From contig CM074195.1 in NCBI GenBank assembly GCA_037179385.1, positions 11,507,887 through 11,571,886 on the forward strand: a stretch of DNA of 64,000 nt, read 5' to 3'. The notes beneath the pieces were generated by a model. The model worked only from the letters and a program-made list of their open reading frames with translations. It was not told the DNA's origin and searched no databases. Made by a program: the position numbers and the translations under genes. Numbering within the stretch: position 1 is the stretch's first letter; each line of letters opens with the position of its first letter. Shown here piece after piece: positions 47,761-60,645 of this stretch. Source of the DNA: Holothuria scabra. Taxonomy: Eukaryota > Echinodermata > Holothuroidea > Aspidochirotida > Holothuriidae.

Positions 47761-49185
47761 AGTGAGAGGACTTGGCCTAGCTTGAATATTCTACCTCCAG
47801 AAGTAGACCCTAATTCACATTTAAAAGATATCCTGTAAAAAAATGTTTCAAATAAATTTATGTTTAATACGGTGAAGTAGAATTTTGTGATAAAATTATT
47901 AAATCAGTTCTTCAGATGCTCAAAATATATGCAATTAAAGTTTTCAGATTTTTAGTTCAATTTTTGTGAACTTGGAGCAAGCTTGTGTTACATATCCTAC
48001 ACTTGCACTGATCAAATGTGTTTTCTTAAACTTCTTGTGCAAATGATCAAAATTTTTCTTTTCTTAGATTTGAATATGCCATGAGCAAGGGTGCCAATGG
48101 AAAAACCAGCAAAATGGGAAGCTCCTTGCCAAGAATTGTTGAAAATTTGGAAGAATATTTTTTTTTTTTATAGACAAACATTTAATTTCCAGTGTAAATT
48201 TTATTTGTGCTAAAAATACACATTTCCTAGCTATCATCATGTTTGGAGCCCTCGCCATGGTTAGTGGGACACAGAAATTTTCCAATCTTGAAATTTTCTA
48301 TGAATGGGTTAAACCAAATCCCAGTGTTTCATTTTGAATAAGAGGAATTGTAAAATCGGGACTTGATACTGTAAGCATTGCCCATCTGTGCTGAAACATT
48401 GATATCACTCCTTGAACAGTACTTCCTTCAGGTTCAGTACTTCATGACGTGCTTTGGGTCTGTGTTGCCACATTCATGTACCTTATGCCAACATCCCAAG
48501 GACCAAATATGACTTCAATAAAACTTTTGATTACATTTACTTCAAGCATTTAGCAATCCATGAGAACTCTTTTATCAGCTCTCTTCCACTAATTTCGTTT
48601 AATCCTACACCTGATCAACAAGCTTGTTTATATGTGATATTGTGCAGTACTTTATGTGCCCCCACCCGAGTGCCATTTAGAAACCAGCCTGGTAGTAAAT
48701 GGTGCATGCTGGTGCATGCATTGTGCCTCTTAAATTAGAGACTGTGGCACTGCTTCGATGGGTCTCATATGTCCTAGCATCCATCATTGTTTGCTTTTAG
48801 TTATGGAGGGATGATGCAGAACTAAGTTGTTGTCATAAGCAGGAGAAAATATATTTGCATGTGCAAATTGCATGCATACAGTATGTGCACTTGCTTACTG
48901 TACAAACAGCACTGCTACACTTGAAGGGAATGTACTGAGCATATCCACAAAGATAGTTAGGAATATATAGCACTTTATATACATGAAGATCAGTACCAAT
49001 TGCTTAAATTTTGATATGAATTGAAACAATTACTCCACTCTTATATATTGATCAATGTTTTTGGGGTACTGGTAGTTGTGTACTCAATCAATGGCATAAA
49101 AAAGCCTTCTAGATGCATGGGGAAGCTAGACAGCAAGGGGGTACCCAAATTCATTTTTCTAAAAGCCTCTAGCTCCAATATTCAT

Positions 49186-49217
49186 GGGTGGGGGTGGGGG
49201 TGGGGGTGGGGGTATGG
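49186..49217 (+). repeat. (GGGGGT)n tract, quadruplex-capable
   Basis: Four to five G-runs of 3-5 separated by single T, followed by TATGGG; fits a compact G-quadruplex pattern on the + strand. Confidence 0.75.
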
Positions 49218-49654
49218 GATAGGAATGAAACCTTGCACACACAAGCTCTGAGGTGTTTGAATTCTCCATGGACCCCTGTGCATTGTCCACCCAGGTCCAC
49301 CCTACTGCTACGTAGAAGTCCCCAATAAGAATGAAGTTGTATGTAATTGTAGACTTTTGAAACTCAATTCAGCTTTGCTGAACTTCTACTGCAAAGGTGC
49401 ACTAGGCTGGTGTTCTTGTTCAAATCGGAGAGGGTACTAGCGTGTGTAGAACACAGCTTTTAAAATAGGGCTTCATTGTGATCCTTTTTGAAGTCTGAAA
49501 ACTATGAAACTATTGAAAGTTTGACCATACATTTTCTATGGATGGATTTGTAAATTTCAAAAAGGAGGTGGACTAGTTCTTATCAGCCTTTCAACCTGCA
49601 GGACAGTGTGTATGGTAAGTATCACCTCCTCCTTTCTCCCCCTCCTCCTCTCCT

Positions 49655-49672
49655 CCCCCCCCCCCCCCCCCC
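49655..49672. repeat. Poly(C) run
   Basis: Eighteen C in succession after a CTCCTCC-rich stretch. Confidence 0.85.
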
Positions 49673-52600
49673 ATTTTGGTCCAGAATTCTAATAAAATAC
49701 GCTAGGTGCATGTTAGATTCTATATGAGAATGAACAGCTCATTAATTGCAAACTCAAAATCATCAAAACAGCCACTGTTATTCTCATTCAAAAGAAATGG
49801 TAGGTAGGCTATACATCTGTGCTACAGGTCCTTGCTCCAGTGAATGCAATTTACAACACTACCATAACTGCTGTAAACCACTGGAAATCCTCTACATCCT
49901 GTAAATACCCCATTATTTTTCTGATGTACCTCTGTAAGTGAATAGCCTGATTCAACTAGTCTTCAAGACATATGTAAAGGTATAGGAAATATGTAATTCA
50001 CTCATATCTCATAGTAATGCTAAATGATTTTTGACAAAATTATAATAATTACTGGAACTCCTAAAAAGTCAATTGACAGAAATACTACATAAAAGAAAAG
50101 ATGAAAATCAGGTAGAGTACCATATTCTTACTGGAATCTTGTACCAGCTATTTCACTTTATTGTTTTACACTTAAAATTTCCCATCAACATGCCATAATA
50201 CATTTCTTGATCAACAAGCATGACAGTGGAAAGCACTTATTCATTCCCAAACAAAACATAACTCTTCTATTTTGCATGTTGTTATGAATTCACTTCAAAA
50301 ATGATACAAAAACTTGTTTTTTCTAAAAAAAGTTTATATTTCAAGTGATATGAAAACTACTACCATCTTTGTAAATGAAGTTTTTAAAATGTAGGAATCC
50401 GAGGCTTTCATGCAACTTTCATGATATATCTTGCATCATAGTTTGGGTCTACAAGTTCATTTTTTGTCACTGATATCATGACATGAAATTCCCATCTCAA
50501 TGTACTTCTGGGTGGCCTTTCCACTCCTATACTTGCACTCCTGTCACTGTATCCTAACATGATGACACCGGCCGTCTTCCCCAGTCTCGGAATATTGCAT
50601 TAAGTAAATATTGACAGTCATACGAAGCAAGTTTGAATAGTTGAATTCTCTAGGCAATCAGCTTGCAGTGGAGATGTAGTTCTCAAAGCCACCATACAGA
50701 CCTGGCCTGCACTTTCTTCTTTAAAGAGAAGACATCAATTTTCCTTCCAGCCTAACAAGAAGATAATGGTAGGTTCCCATGCATGAGTTCTGCCATAGAG
50801 TAGGTATTGTAGGTGATTTTTTCCCCCAGAAAGTTGATGCAGTTCCTGTAGTGCTAGTGCCTTCAAGGATACAAAGAAGAGCATAATATAAATAAGTATA
50901 ACATCACATGTAGTAACAACCTTTTAGTTTGAGTAAACTGTTGAAAATGTTGTACCCTCGAAGGTTAGATTACTCTGGTATGATATTTTAATTTACTTCA
51001 TGCTATGTACATATAGCCATACTGAAGATTCAATTGTGACAGGCAGAGGCTACTGAGCTGTTACATGACTGACACAGGCCTGGATTAATATGATGTTTAT
51101 TTCATATGATGTTAATTAAAATGCAAAATAGTTAGCATATGAAACATGAGAGATGTACGCTAGCTTGTGAAGCGAATCTGTTTCAAAAAATATGGATACT
51201 CATGTGGATTAGTTATGAGAGAGAGAGAAACCTTTGTAATAAGTGACTGCTCTTCCATTGACCAATTCAGAAGAAGCAGTAGGGAGCTAATGCTTTCATT
51301 ACAACAGGCAGTTGCATGCACTGCAATTGTTCTGTTTTATTAAACATGACAACTACTTGACAGGGTTAGTCTCTTAGCAACAAAAGTTTGTGTGCTTTTT
51401 GAGGAGCTAAAGATGTTAGCCATTTTACCAGAACTGGCTGGAACCATCTGGAATGAAGAGATTCACCCTTTAAAGAAGCCTAGCCGTGACAAACATAGTT
51501 TGACGAAAAACTTTGTCATGTGGGGTAGCTAGAACCTTTTTTTCCTAATTTGGAGGGTAAGGGGGGGGGGGGCTTTAAATGATTGATAGACTTATATTCG
51601 GTTACACTTTGGGTATCAGTGGAGAGAAGTTTTAATTGCCACCCCCATTCCCTAGTTAACAGGGCTGCATGTGTATTAATTCTGTTACCTGTAGAGAATT
51701 TCATTAGGCCATTTAACTGACGACATAGACCTGTTTGAGGGCTATTTAATACCCTGATGTTTTAAAATGAGGTTAGGTAATGGATTATAGCAAGCACCCT
51801 GAAAAGTCTTAAAATCTTGGTCTACTAAACTAAGTTCTCCTGAGGTTGGGTGTGGAAGGACTGTTTCAGACAACCATCATGGCAAGACTATCCCTAGATG
51901 CAATTTGCTGTCACATGTCAATTAAGCATTCAGTGGAAATTGTTGGCATTATTACAACAGTACTGAGCTGGTTGGATAGCATTCTTATCCTTTGAACATG
52001 GTCAGTCCAATTTATTTCTAATCATACTGTATATAATGCTTTCATCAAGCAAACCCTTCCTAAACTTTTGTGCACCACACAACTAGTCTTTTTTTATTTT
52101 GTCCTAATTTAGGGGGTGAAAAGCCAATTGTCGAGCTAGCTAGGCCATCATATGTGATCAGAGTGTAGTCTGAAATCTGTCAATTCACACAAGTCTTTCT
52201 AATTGTGGGATATATTTTACTATAACACTATATGTAACTCAATTGTAGGACAAAGAGTGTTGTGCTTGAAGTAATTTCATACTGGCAATGACTAAAGTTT
52301 TGTCCCTTTCACAGCTGTTTAAGATATATCAGCCTTAATTTGAAGGTGTATCCCGGTAGAAACTACTGTAGCATTAATTATACACTCAATAAAATAACAA
52401 GGATCCACATGCAACGTGATGGAAGTTGAATTTGTTTCTTTCTGTATTGTATCGGACCTTGGGAATTTGTGCCCATAATCTTGGGAAAATTTCTCCCTTG
52501 TTCAATTTTGTATGGCATATACACGTAAGTAATACTACACATCGCCAAGCAAAGGATTTTTCGCAGAATTACTGTCAATGTCTACTAATTGCCATCGTAT

Positions 52601-52951
52601 TTGTTCTTATCTCTTTTCCTTACCTTCTCGCAGCTTTAAACATCTCAAATTACTGGTTAATTTAAGCTGATAAAGCGTTCCCTGGATGTCGTGCCGTCAA
52701 TCTCATGTTAATTTTGGGAAAAGTTGCCCTCGCCGACTTCTCTTGTTATTTCCGACGATTGTTCGGTGTATGTGGTATTTGCAAATGTCTTGCAGAAATC
52801 CACATCACCCGAATGAGTACCGTCTACTACTTCCATGCTTCAACTTCCCTCCGTCGATTGCACGAACATTTTTCACGGCGAAGGAGGGTGATGGCGCTGT
52901 AACAGTTTTTGATGCGCGAAGGAGAAAAGAACAATTCTAAAAAGATGCTGC

Positions 52952-52986
52952 CGCCCCCGTTTCGCTCCACGATACAGTGTCTTTAA
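52952..52986 (-). repeat. 35-bp TTAA-ended block, right (inverted) copy
   Basis: Reverse complement begins TTAAAGACACTGTATCGTGG. It differs from the left copy at two positions and ends 14,046 bases from its start. Confidence 0.8.
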
Positions 52987-53108
52987 TAATTCTCGTCGAC
53001 CACTCTGCATGAGTATAGAACGCATAGTCGTATCAAGAACTATGAAATTACGAGGACGGAAATATTTCCGAACTGAGCATCTTACCCAATACCAAAACAT
53101 TATTTGAG

Positions 53109-53121
53109 TGCGCGCGCGCGC

Positions 53122-53154
<33 letters not shown>

Positions 53155-53180
53155 TGTTGGTGTGTGTGTGTTTGTGTTTT
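53109..53180. repeat. (CG)n(TG)n alternating tract
   Basis: Six CG steps run directly into TG repeats with a TATG interruption. Alternating purine-pyrimidine sequence of this kind favours Z-DNA. Confidence 0.9.
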
Positions 53181-53339
53181 GAATTTTTCTCCTTATTTTA
53201 GCAGGAAGAGGGATTACAACATTATAAAGCAAAAAGAAGAAGAAAAAACGTGAACAGTTGTGTGTCATAAGGTAACTCATGTTGAAATAATGAAACTGTA
53301 ATGGGGAGAAGGTGAAAGCTTGGTACGTAAAACTCAATC

Positions 53340-55192
53340 AATACATGTATACCCTCTTATTTGAACGATTCAAAAATACAAATTCCATCTACATAGAGCA
53401 AGCACTCAACTGACAAGTTGGCTTTTTCTTAAGTTCTCCCGACTCTCTGGCAAAGGGTGAAACTAAAACATTCACTGCCTCCAGTAGAAGCCGTTACGTC
53501 CACTGAAGGACAAAACTTGAACAACTTCACGGCCCTCAGACCATGTACATTATTGGTCTGTCATGTATGGCTCCATTCTAGACTGGATAAAAAGAACAGA
53601 TATGCCTGGTTTTAGCCAAAAGGACGAAAAACGACTGAAAAGTTTGCAAGGCATGGTAATAGACGTATGTGGGAACACTTCATTTTAGGGACAGAAAATA
53701 CTCTGCCTGAAATGGGTACTGCTCCCTAAAAGAATAACTAATCAGAACGCTACCATCTACTGTCGCGGAGCGTAGGAAAATTTTGAAAATCACTACCCCC
53801 TTAGATTTCCAGAAATGACATTCCAAGAGTTTGTAACTTGATTCTTAACTGTTGCTCATTTTAGCTTTCGATTTTCCATTGAAGGTATCAGGGTTGTTCA
53901 AATCAATATGGATGATAACATTTCGACACTAAGGTTATTTTTTCAAATCCTACTTTGCAATTAGGTGTTCAAAAATACTCAGCTGTCATTGACACGACCC
54001 AGCATTTTGAGCTCCCCGGGATTTAAGGCTTCACCTTGACCAGAAAACGAACTTTAATTAGTCTACAAATAGGTTAATCAACCTTAAAGATATGATGATA
54101 CAGTTACGCCTTGCTTTGCAAACCAACTCGAACAAATGCAGACAGCTGATTGGTGAACCAATCGTATACATGCACGTACGTTGGTACACACGCTGGACGA
54201 ATTCTGCTGCCTGCTGCTCATTGATCTCTGTGTTTCCACAGAAAGACCAATGGTGCAGCTGCCTTCGCATTGTTATTCCTTCAAATTGACGTCAGTGATG
54301 ACGTCATTGCATAAGGTCTATGGCTAGTGCTCACATTTGATGGATCCATAGTAATACGAAGAAACAATTTTCGTTTTATTTTGGCATTATTGTCCAACGA
54401 CAGCCTTGATTTCCTTACCTCTATCAAAACACGCCTGTTTCAATCCGTTCCTCTATTGATGCGCATGTATAGCTTATACTGACGAACATTTTCACAACCT
54501 TTTCTCACCAGAATTAAACAAGTCTAATTTAAAGTGCCAGTACATTCTCATCTAAAAAAAAACCTGGGTTAAAGTTAGAATATTCAGCATAAACTTATGA
54601 AGAATGCAATAGTATCTTCAATTGTCAGATATTTTTTTACTTTCAAGAAATGTATGTGATGTCTTGATTGCGTTTTCTGCGTGTCCTTGTCTAGTTGTAT
54701 ATATACCGATGTTATTCAAATGTAACAATCCTGCTGACCAACTGATCGCATATTTGCTTTTAAACCTGAAGCATCCTCCACTCAAGAAGATACCGGGAGA
54801 AAATTAAAACTGTCGAAATGGCTCCTCAGTGATGACGAAATCGAAACAGTCTTGCAGTTTCATAAAAGGGTACCTCAGATTACATCTATGGAAATTTGCA
54901 TTTCGTTTGAGCCATATTTAAAAAAAATGTGATACGTGCAGGCTTTTTCACAAAGCCTTATAGTACTTCATGGATATTTTATTGAAACGACAAAGATCGA
55001 CTTACGTATCAGAGAAATGAGAAAAACACCTTTTCTACGTGAGAATATTTCTACATTATTGATCAGGAGCGAAACCTCTTCTTTACGTAAACAAAAAAAT
55101 ACAAGGCACATCTTACCAAAGATTGCTTTTGTGGAACAGTATTTGTTATACATTTGGCAAGTACATTACCCACATGACGTTAAAAAACGTAT
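53340..55192. other. Unassigned DNA
   Basis: Apart from the hairpin-repeat copy at 53731-53825, only short ORFs are present. A minus-strand frame at 54968-55153 meets a GTAAGT donor, without other support. Confidence 0.35.
53731..53825 (+). repeat. GGAGCGCCACCA hairpin repeat, diverged copy 4
   Basis: Recognisable by CTAATCAGAACGCTACCAT, CGCGGAGCGTAGGAAAATTTT and the trailing AGAAATGACATT. Confidence 0.5.
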
Positions 55193-55398
55193 AGCTACAA
55201 TCTTGGACAAAACTCCTTGGGACACCCCCGCTCCCCTTCGCAATGTTGACCACAGTTATCCTATTCACGGCATACAGTAACTCTTTCAGCGCAACATTGA
55301 AAGGGGGAGCGGGGGAGGTGAATTCATGTAAGCGTTTGAACTGAAATTCAAGAATATTATGGCAAAGTGTCCCAACAGTTTTGTCCAAAATTGTAGCT
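55193..55398. mobile_element. MITE with AGCTACAAT termini
   Basis: AGCTACAATCTTGGACAAAA and TTTTGTCCAAAATTGTAGCT are inverted (19 of 20), extended by GGGACAC/GTGTCCC, with an inner CAATGTTG/CAACATTG pair. Both long ORFs across it are therefore not genes. Confidence 0.8.
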
Positions 55399-55399
55399 C

Positions 55400-57330
55400 T
55401 CAGACAGACGTAAACAGGTAAGGGTAGTACAGAAAAACATCCATGGACTTGAAGCTCCAAGGAAATTTGTTGACCTGAGGTGTAAATTTTGTTTTGAAGT
55501 GCGTAATACTAACTTGTCAATTATCAATCGATACTCCTCTACAATTTTCAAGAAAACTCTGTTAGTCTTATTTAAAATTTCCAAGTGATAGGTCTGCTAA
55601 TTAAGTCCATAAGTTTGTGGAATTCTATATTTCGAAATCGAAAGCTCTCTTCTAAGTTTGTTGGAGTCGGGGAACAGCAAACACGTATTTTCTGGTTCTT
55701 TCATGTGATTGAAAAACAGCCACACTTTTAGATTACCTCCGTTACCTCACAAGGTTGTGCCTACGAACATGCAGTTGTAACCTGCAGAAACGGAGATTTC
55801 TTGTGAAGGGTTGGGTACGGAGGAGTTTATTGAAGTGTCGACGTTCTCCCCTCATGGGAGAGGTGTACGAGGCTCAGAGGAACGTTCTTCTGTTTGTCTC
55901 CTCTCAGCAAAGCCCTTGGCCTGCTGTGTCATGTTCACTGTGTTTAATATAATTATTATTGAGATTTTTCTTTTCTGAAATATACCTGGTAACTGTGGAA
56001 GTGTGATGACGACCCTACTTGTCTATAATGGAAGGGTTATAAACTTCTCCTCCCACTCTCTCCCGTTTCTGCCCCTGCCTGCCCATTTTCCCCGACGTGT
56101 GATCTTACGGTGCTTTCACAAAACCGAAAGTTGGAAACCTGGAACCAGTATGTACTAGTAAGCTTCAGCCTGGCGGCGAAACCACCGTGCGTGGGCTATA
56201 ACTCACCAATCGTTTTCCCGTTCGACCGGGCGTGGTAAGCTTAAATAAAGTTATGGATTTTCACGTAGGCCTATATGCCAACTGCAGTCAGTTTGTTTAC
56301 AGAATTAACATCTTCTTAAAAGAAAATTGCCGCGGTAACTGACAGGAAAAAACTGAATAGGAGAATTCCAAAAGACAATCGTGAAAAACACAAAGTCCTT
56401 TGTAGCAAAAAAAGAGGGCGGCATCTAAAGGTAATGAGGAGGGGGGGGGGATAAAATGAAATAGTCATCAATTTTAAATAAATAGAATTGGTTACGTATC
56501 CTATGCTGACCTTACCGAATCTCTGATCCAGTTTGATTTCATCACAAATTATATTTTTTATTTATTTATGAAGAAAGGTAAACCGATTCAATAAAAATAA
56601 ACAACAAAATCATCCGAGCGAACGATAAGCCTTCTTTCAATTGAAAGGGCCTTTTTATTTAAAATGTGATATTGTGATATTGTACTTCAATAATCTTTTA
56701 TCCGTATAATCGAGCCACACTTTCTTCAGGTTTAAGAGTCAGAAAATTTGTGGGTTGATACGTTTTGGAAATAAAGTTCCACTACGATAAATGACCTTAT
56801 TTTTAAGTGTCTTCATCTGCCAAATCTCAAAATATTAGTTTTTGAGATCTTCTTAACTATAAACGCAATAAAGCTTAGGCACCTACGTCACTACGTTGAG
56901 CATCTCTGTTTTTCCATCAAGACGTCCGTTCTACAACAAGTGTAACTAAGGTGCTGTTGTGCGCGCGTTTAGGTAACACCGCGACTACCTTTGAACTTTT
57001 CCATCCAGTGGAAAGCGCTTACGTCACGTGCATAATTTCTATACCTCTTTGAAGCACATCAGGATATTTTCATTCAAAAAAAGAACATGCTTAATGTATA
57101 ACAGTATCGTATTAGGCAATTCCATTGACGTCATTTGACGATAAAGCCTCTATTTTGTCAAAACGCACCGTAAGAGTATTTGCAACACGCGCAGTATATG
57201 TCTTATAGTTTCTATGGGAATATCGCGTGCGTCTGATGTGAATACACTTAAGGAAGGCGTAAATGCCGGGAAAATTCAATCGCGTGACGTCACATGAAAT
57301 GGCATTTGTAGCCACTGTCGACGTCGTTTA
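55400..57330. other. Unassigned DNA
   Basis: No repeat or gene recognised; the stretch near 56000-56120 is pyrimidine-rich. Confidence 0.35.
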
Positions 57331-57582
57331 GACGAATCCGATCGGCGTTTGTGTTTAGTGACTGTAGGCAGCCATTATAGTGGGTCCATTAGACTTGAAA
57401 CGTCTTTTATTTATTGTCTACATGAATGTCAAACCCTCATATTCAATTGAGGGAATCAAGATACAATTTAGTGCACAACCGTCCATGACACAGGTAAACG
57501 AGGAAATTGAAAGATTAAATTAAAAGGTATTAGACCCTATTATGACCAACTGAAATCAGACCATCACTTAACCGGATTCGTC
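57331..57582 (+). mobile_element. MITE family GACGAATCCG, copy 3
   Basis: Full copy from GACGAATCCG to CCGGATTCGTC with the shared interior described for 17414-17627; TA precedes the left end. Confidence 0.8.
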
Positions 57583-58572
57583 TGTATATGCAAATCCCGT
57601 TATAGAAGCAATAACCCATCTTAAGCACGAATATAGGCCTTTGGCATATTGTAAATAAAGGCTAACATACCGTCTTACAGAGGGATTGTGTTCTTGTGAC
57701 ATCGCTATAATAAACCATTTAGTTACCAAACTGAAATCACGTTTATAACAAACGATTCAGGATTATTCGGTCCCTATATTTTATTTGTTTCGAAAATATA
57801 GAATCATTTAAAGACAACGACATGAAGAAAATTTAAACATCACTTTAATAAATGCGTGAAGCCCATCAAATATGTTTTGATTGTTTCGCAGAAAGGTTCA
57901 CTGAGCTTTCCTTTTTTCTTCAAAAAATAAAAACATCGTACAAGATAGCAAATTGCCTATGAACGACCTTGATAAATTGAGCTTGAAAAGTGGTTTCACT
58001 AAACCGTTTAAATGGATGGACTTTGAAGTTAATGATAAGTTACTCAGGACGGATGACTACGCATATACGACCAAACTAGGATAGATGGATTCATGGTGAT
58101 GAAAATGGTCATTGCAGATCACAGAAGGAATTAGATGTCGCCTCTAATTAAGCGGTTGCAATTTTAATACTTCAGATTGCTTTTAGCGCGAAACTGAAAT
58201 TAATCGAATGACGAAATAGCAGAAGCTTTTTAGGACTTGGTGAAATCTTTAAAAAGAAATATTAAGGTGATATAACAATTGGAAATTAAATTAGGAATCT
58301 GCCACGACTTCCTCTATCCACAGAAAAACATTCTTCATTTGAAAGGAAATGTTCAATGGCCGAGAAAATAAATTTATGTTTATAAGTTGCATACGTTTGT
58401 TTTTTACATAACTGTTAAACATTAAAAATGATCAAAAGATTTTATTTGTGCATGAGTTTTACCATTTAGAAAGTAGAATTTTCACATGACTTTTTAAAGT
58501 TCTTCAAGTATCAGACAACGAGCTTATCCGTGTTAGCTCCATGGCTATGTTTGATTAAACCTTTAGTTTCAG
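57583..58572. other. Unassigned AT-rich DNA
   Basis: No ORF or repeat of note. Confidence 0.4.
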
Positions 58573-58897
58573 TACACTCTAAAACAAAGAAAGTTAACTT
58601 AGTCACTCTCCGATAGAGTGAAAACTGTGAATTCACTCCATTAGAGTATTAATTCACTCAAATTAAAGTAAAATTCGCTCCAAAAAGAGTGAAATTTACT
58701 CTAAGAATATCACTCTTTGGATGTCTGCAGGGATCATTCTTTTTCAAGATTGGAACTGTGTGCACCCCATCAAGAGTGAAAATTCTCTCTTTTGGAGTGA
58801 ATGTCCCTCTTTTAAGAGTGAATTTCTGCTCCTTTGGAGAGAACTTTCTAACTTTAACTCTTCTAACGAGTGACATTTCACTCTTTTTTAGAGTATA
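58573..58897. mobile_element. MITE with CACTCTAAAA ends and GAGTGAA word array
   Basis: TACACTCTAAAA and TTTTTTAGAGTATA are inverted ends like those at 22195-22407. The interior holds at least ten AGAGTGAA/TTCACTCT-type words in both orientations, so both strands show repetitive ORFs that are not genes. Confidence 0.8.
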
Positions 58898-59404
58898 ATC
58901 ACATATTCCCTTTAATGATCATGGAAAAGATGTGAACAGTTTACGGAGTAGGGTATATAAAGAATTCGTGGTAAGTTTACACCATAGAGCTAATACTTTG
59001 TCAAAGTACAAGCTCCATGTTTAGACTTATGTTTAAATTTGAATTGTTGAAGATCAGGAACTAAAAGGCTAGAAAAGTGTGTGCTTATACTCTACACATG
59101 TTTTTATCAGGATCATACACGAGTGGAAGTGCGGAGTATTAAGGGCTTTTTCCGAAGAAAAAAGGTGTACTTGTAAGACTGTTGATGTCTTATTGAGGGC
59201 GCTGTGGTAAACGTGTAAAGAATACATGTTTTAAATAAAAAGGATTCTACCTGCATGCATCAAATGGTCAAATTAGTTACCATAGAAACCATTAACCCAC
59301 GCAATTTATTTCCTTCTTTTCCCCTGTCCCACGAGTCCCCTATTACAGAGTTATACTCTTCTTTTATGGGATACTGCTGTTTTACCGATGTTAAAGAGTT
59401 AAAG

Positions 59405-59906
59405 GCAAAGAGCAGTCCTCCCAAACTTATTTTCAAGAAAAAGCTAAATAACACAATTTTCATATTTCACTTCAAAGTACCTTTCATTACATTTTATGAC
59501 TTTACTATTACATATTGAAGGTAAACTAAGCAGCTATTTCCAGTAAATTTCACATTTCTAGAGAAAAAAACATTGTCACATGACTCCCAACAGCCAATCA
59601 TGAAACTGAACAGTCTACTACACTATTTCAATTCAGGATGACTGCTCCTGCCCTTTAAAGGGAAAATGCAGTCCCCCCAACATGAACATGAAGTGTAGTA
59701 CACTATCCTGTTTCATGATTGGCTCTCGGGAGTCACATGACTGTATTTTTTCTCCTCAAATGTGAGCTTTCTATAGATTTTTGCTTGGTTTTCCCTGAAT
59801 ATAATGCAATATTGAAGTCCTCAAATATTATAGAAGTTACTTTGGAAAGAAATAAGAAGAAAAATTGTGAGATTTAGCTGTTGCTTCGAAATAAGTTTGG
59901 GATGAG
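59405..59906. mobile_element. Long-arm foldback element (about 500 bp)
   Basis: The left half from GCAGTCCTCCCAAACTTATT mirrors the right half ending ATAAGTTTGGGATGAGAC. CCAATCATGAAACTG and GTTTCATGATTGG pair near the centre, with GTAGTACACTA/TCTACTACACTA. Arms are about 230 bases. Half copies occur at 43195-43365 and 45358-45600, and the central AAAGGGAAAATGCAGTC also at 12492. Confidence 0.75.
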
Positions 59907-60645
59907 ACCTCTAATTGCCGTTTAAATACGTAATTCACTAGGTGGAAATTAAAGGGAAATATTGGGCTTGTCAGACTTTTTTTAATTCAATAATCTAGTT
60001 TATATACGATCGATAACACTTCCATGAAAAAGGGGTTGAGGTAGCAAAATTCCTACCCAATGAGCTCTAATGAACAACTGGCAAATTAAACGAACAACTG
60101 ACAAATATCATGCTCACCCAAATCAGCATGCATGATCAACAAATCATTTGTATCACTTTGCGTCAGGCAACAACAAGCACTTCCTATAGTAAGTTACAAC
60201 ACGTCCGTTAAATACGGACAAACTTTTGAAATTTATATGTCTCTATACTGAACCGGGTGATGCTGTTTGACACTCTGCTTCAATATACGTTCCTATATAT
60301 AGGCCTACACTTCTCTGATACAACATTTTAGAGACGTTCTTATAGCCCTTTGACCGTACATTGTAGGTTGTTTTGATTTTGAAACAGCAGAGTGTGGAGA
60401 TTGGTAATGCTTCAACAACCGCTGCTATTGGCTTAAATTCTATAGAAGAAAACGAAAATTTCACAAATCTGTATAACACCACTCGTCAAACAAATTATGG
60501 TGTAATTGGATTAAGTCAGTCGAATAAGTGGCCGCCATTCTGAACAATTTTGCCACAGATTAAATCCCCATGTCCCTACCACATGACTTTGGGGAACTGT
60601 TGTGGCTGAATGCAACTTGCATTCTCTCTGGGTATGCTGTAAATC

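Larger units (their letters stand above)
40200..52400. other. CpG-depleted block
   Basis: CpG is rare throughout while TG and CA are common; 42841-43680 (840 bases) contains none at all. Flanks at 38.8-40.0 kb and 52.5-53.1 kb are CpG-containing. In invertebrates with mosaic methylation this pattern marks germline-methylated transcription units, so most of the block is probably transcribed. Confidence 0.7.
47101..52420. other. CpG-poor DNA without an assigned gene
   Basis: No exon chain could be built. A G-run tract (49186-49217) and a C-run of 18 (49655-49672) lie 450 bases apart, plus the repeat at 47585-47760. A minus-strand ATG (52643) followed by six codons and a GTAAGG donor (52623) could be the first exon of a convergent gene. 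Confidence 0.35.

Noticed and set aside
52873..53337. 154-codon minus-strand ORF
   Set aside because: Mostly translated (CG)n(TG)n repeat plus the 35-bp block; no splice support.
54936..55460. 114- and 104-codon ORFs on opposite strands
   Set aside because: Both run through the inverted-repeat element at 55193-55398 and have no splice or motif support.
58658..58898. Repetitive ORFs on both strands (KEQKFTLK-like repeats)
   Set aside because: They read the GAGTGAA word array inside the MITE at 58573-58897.
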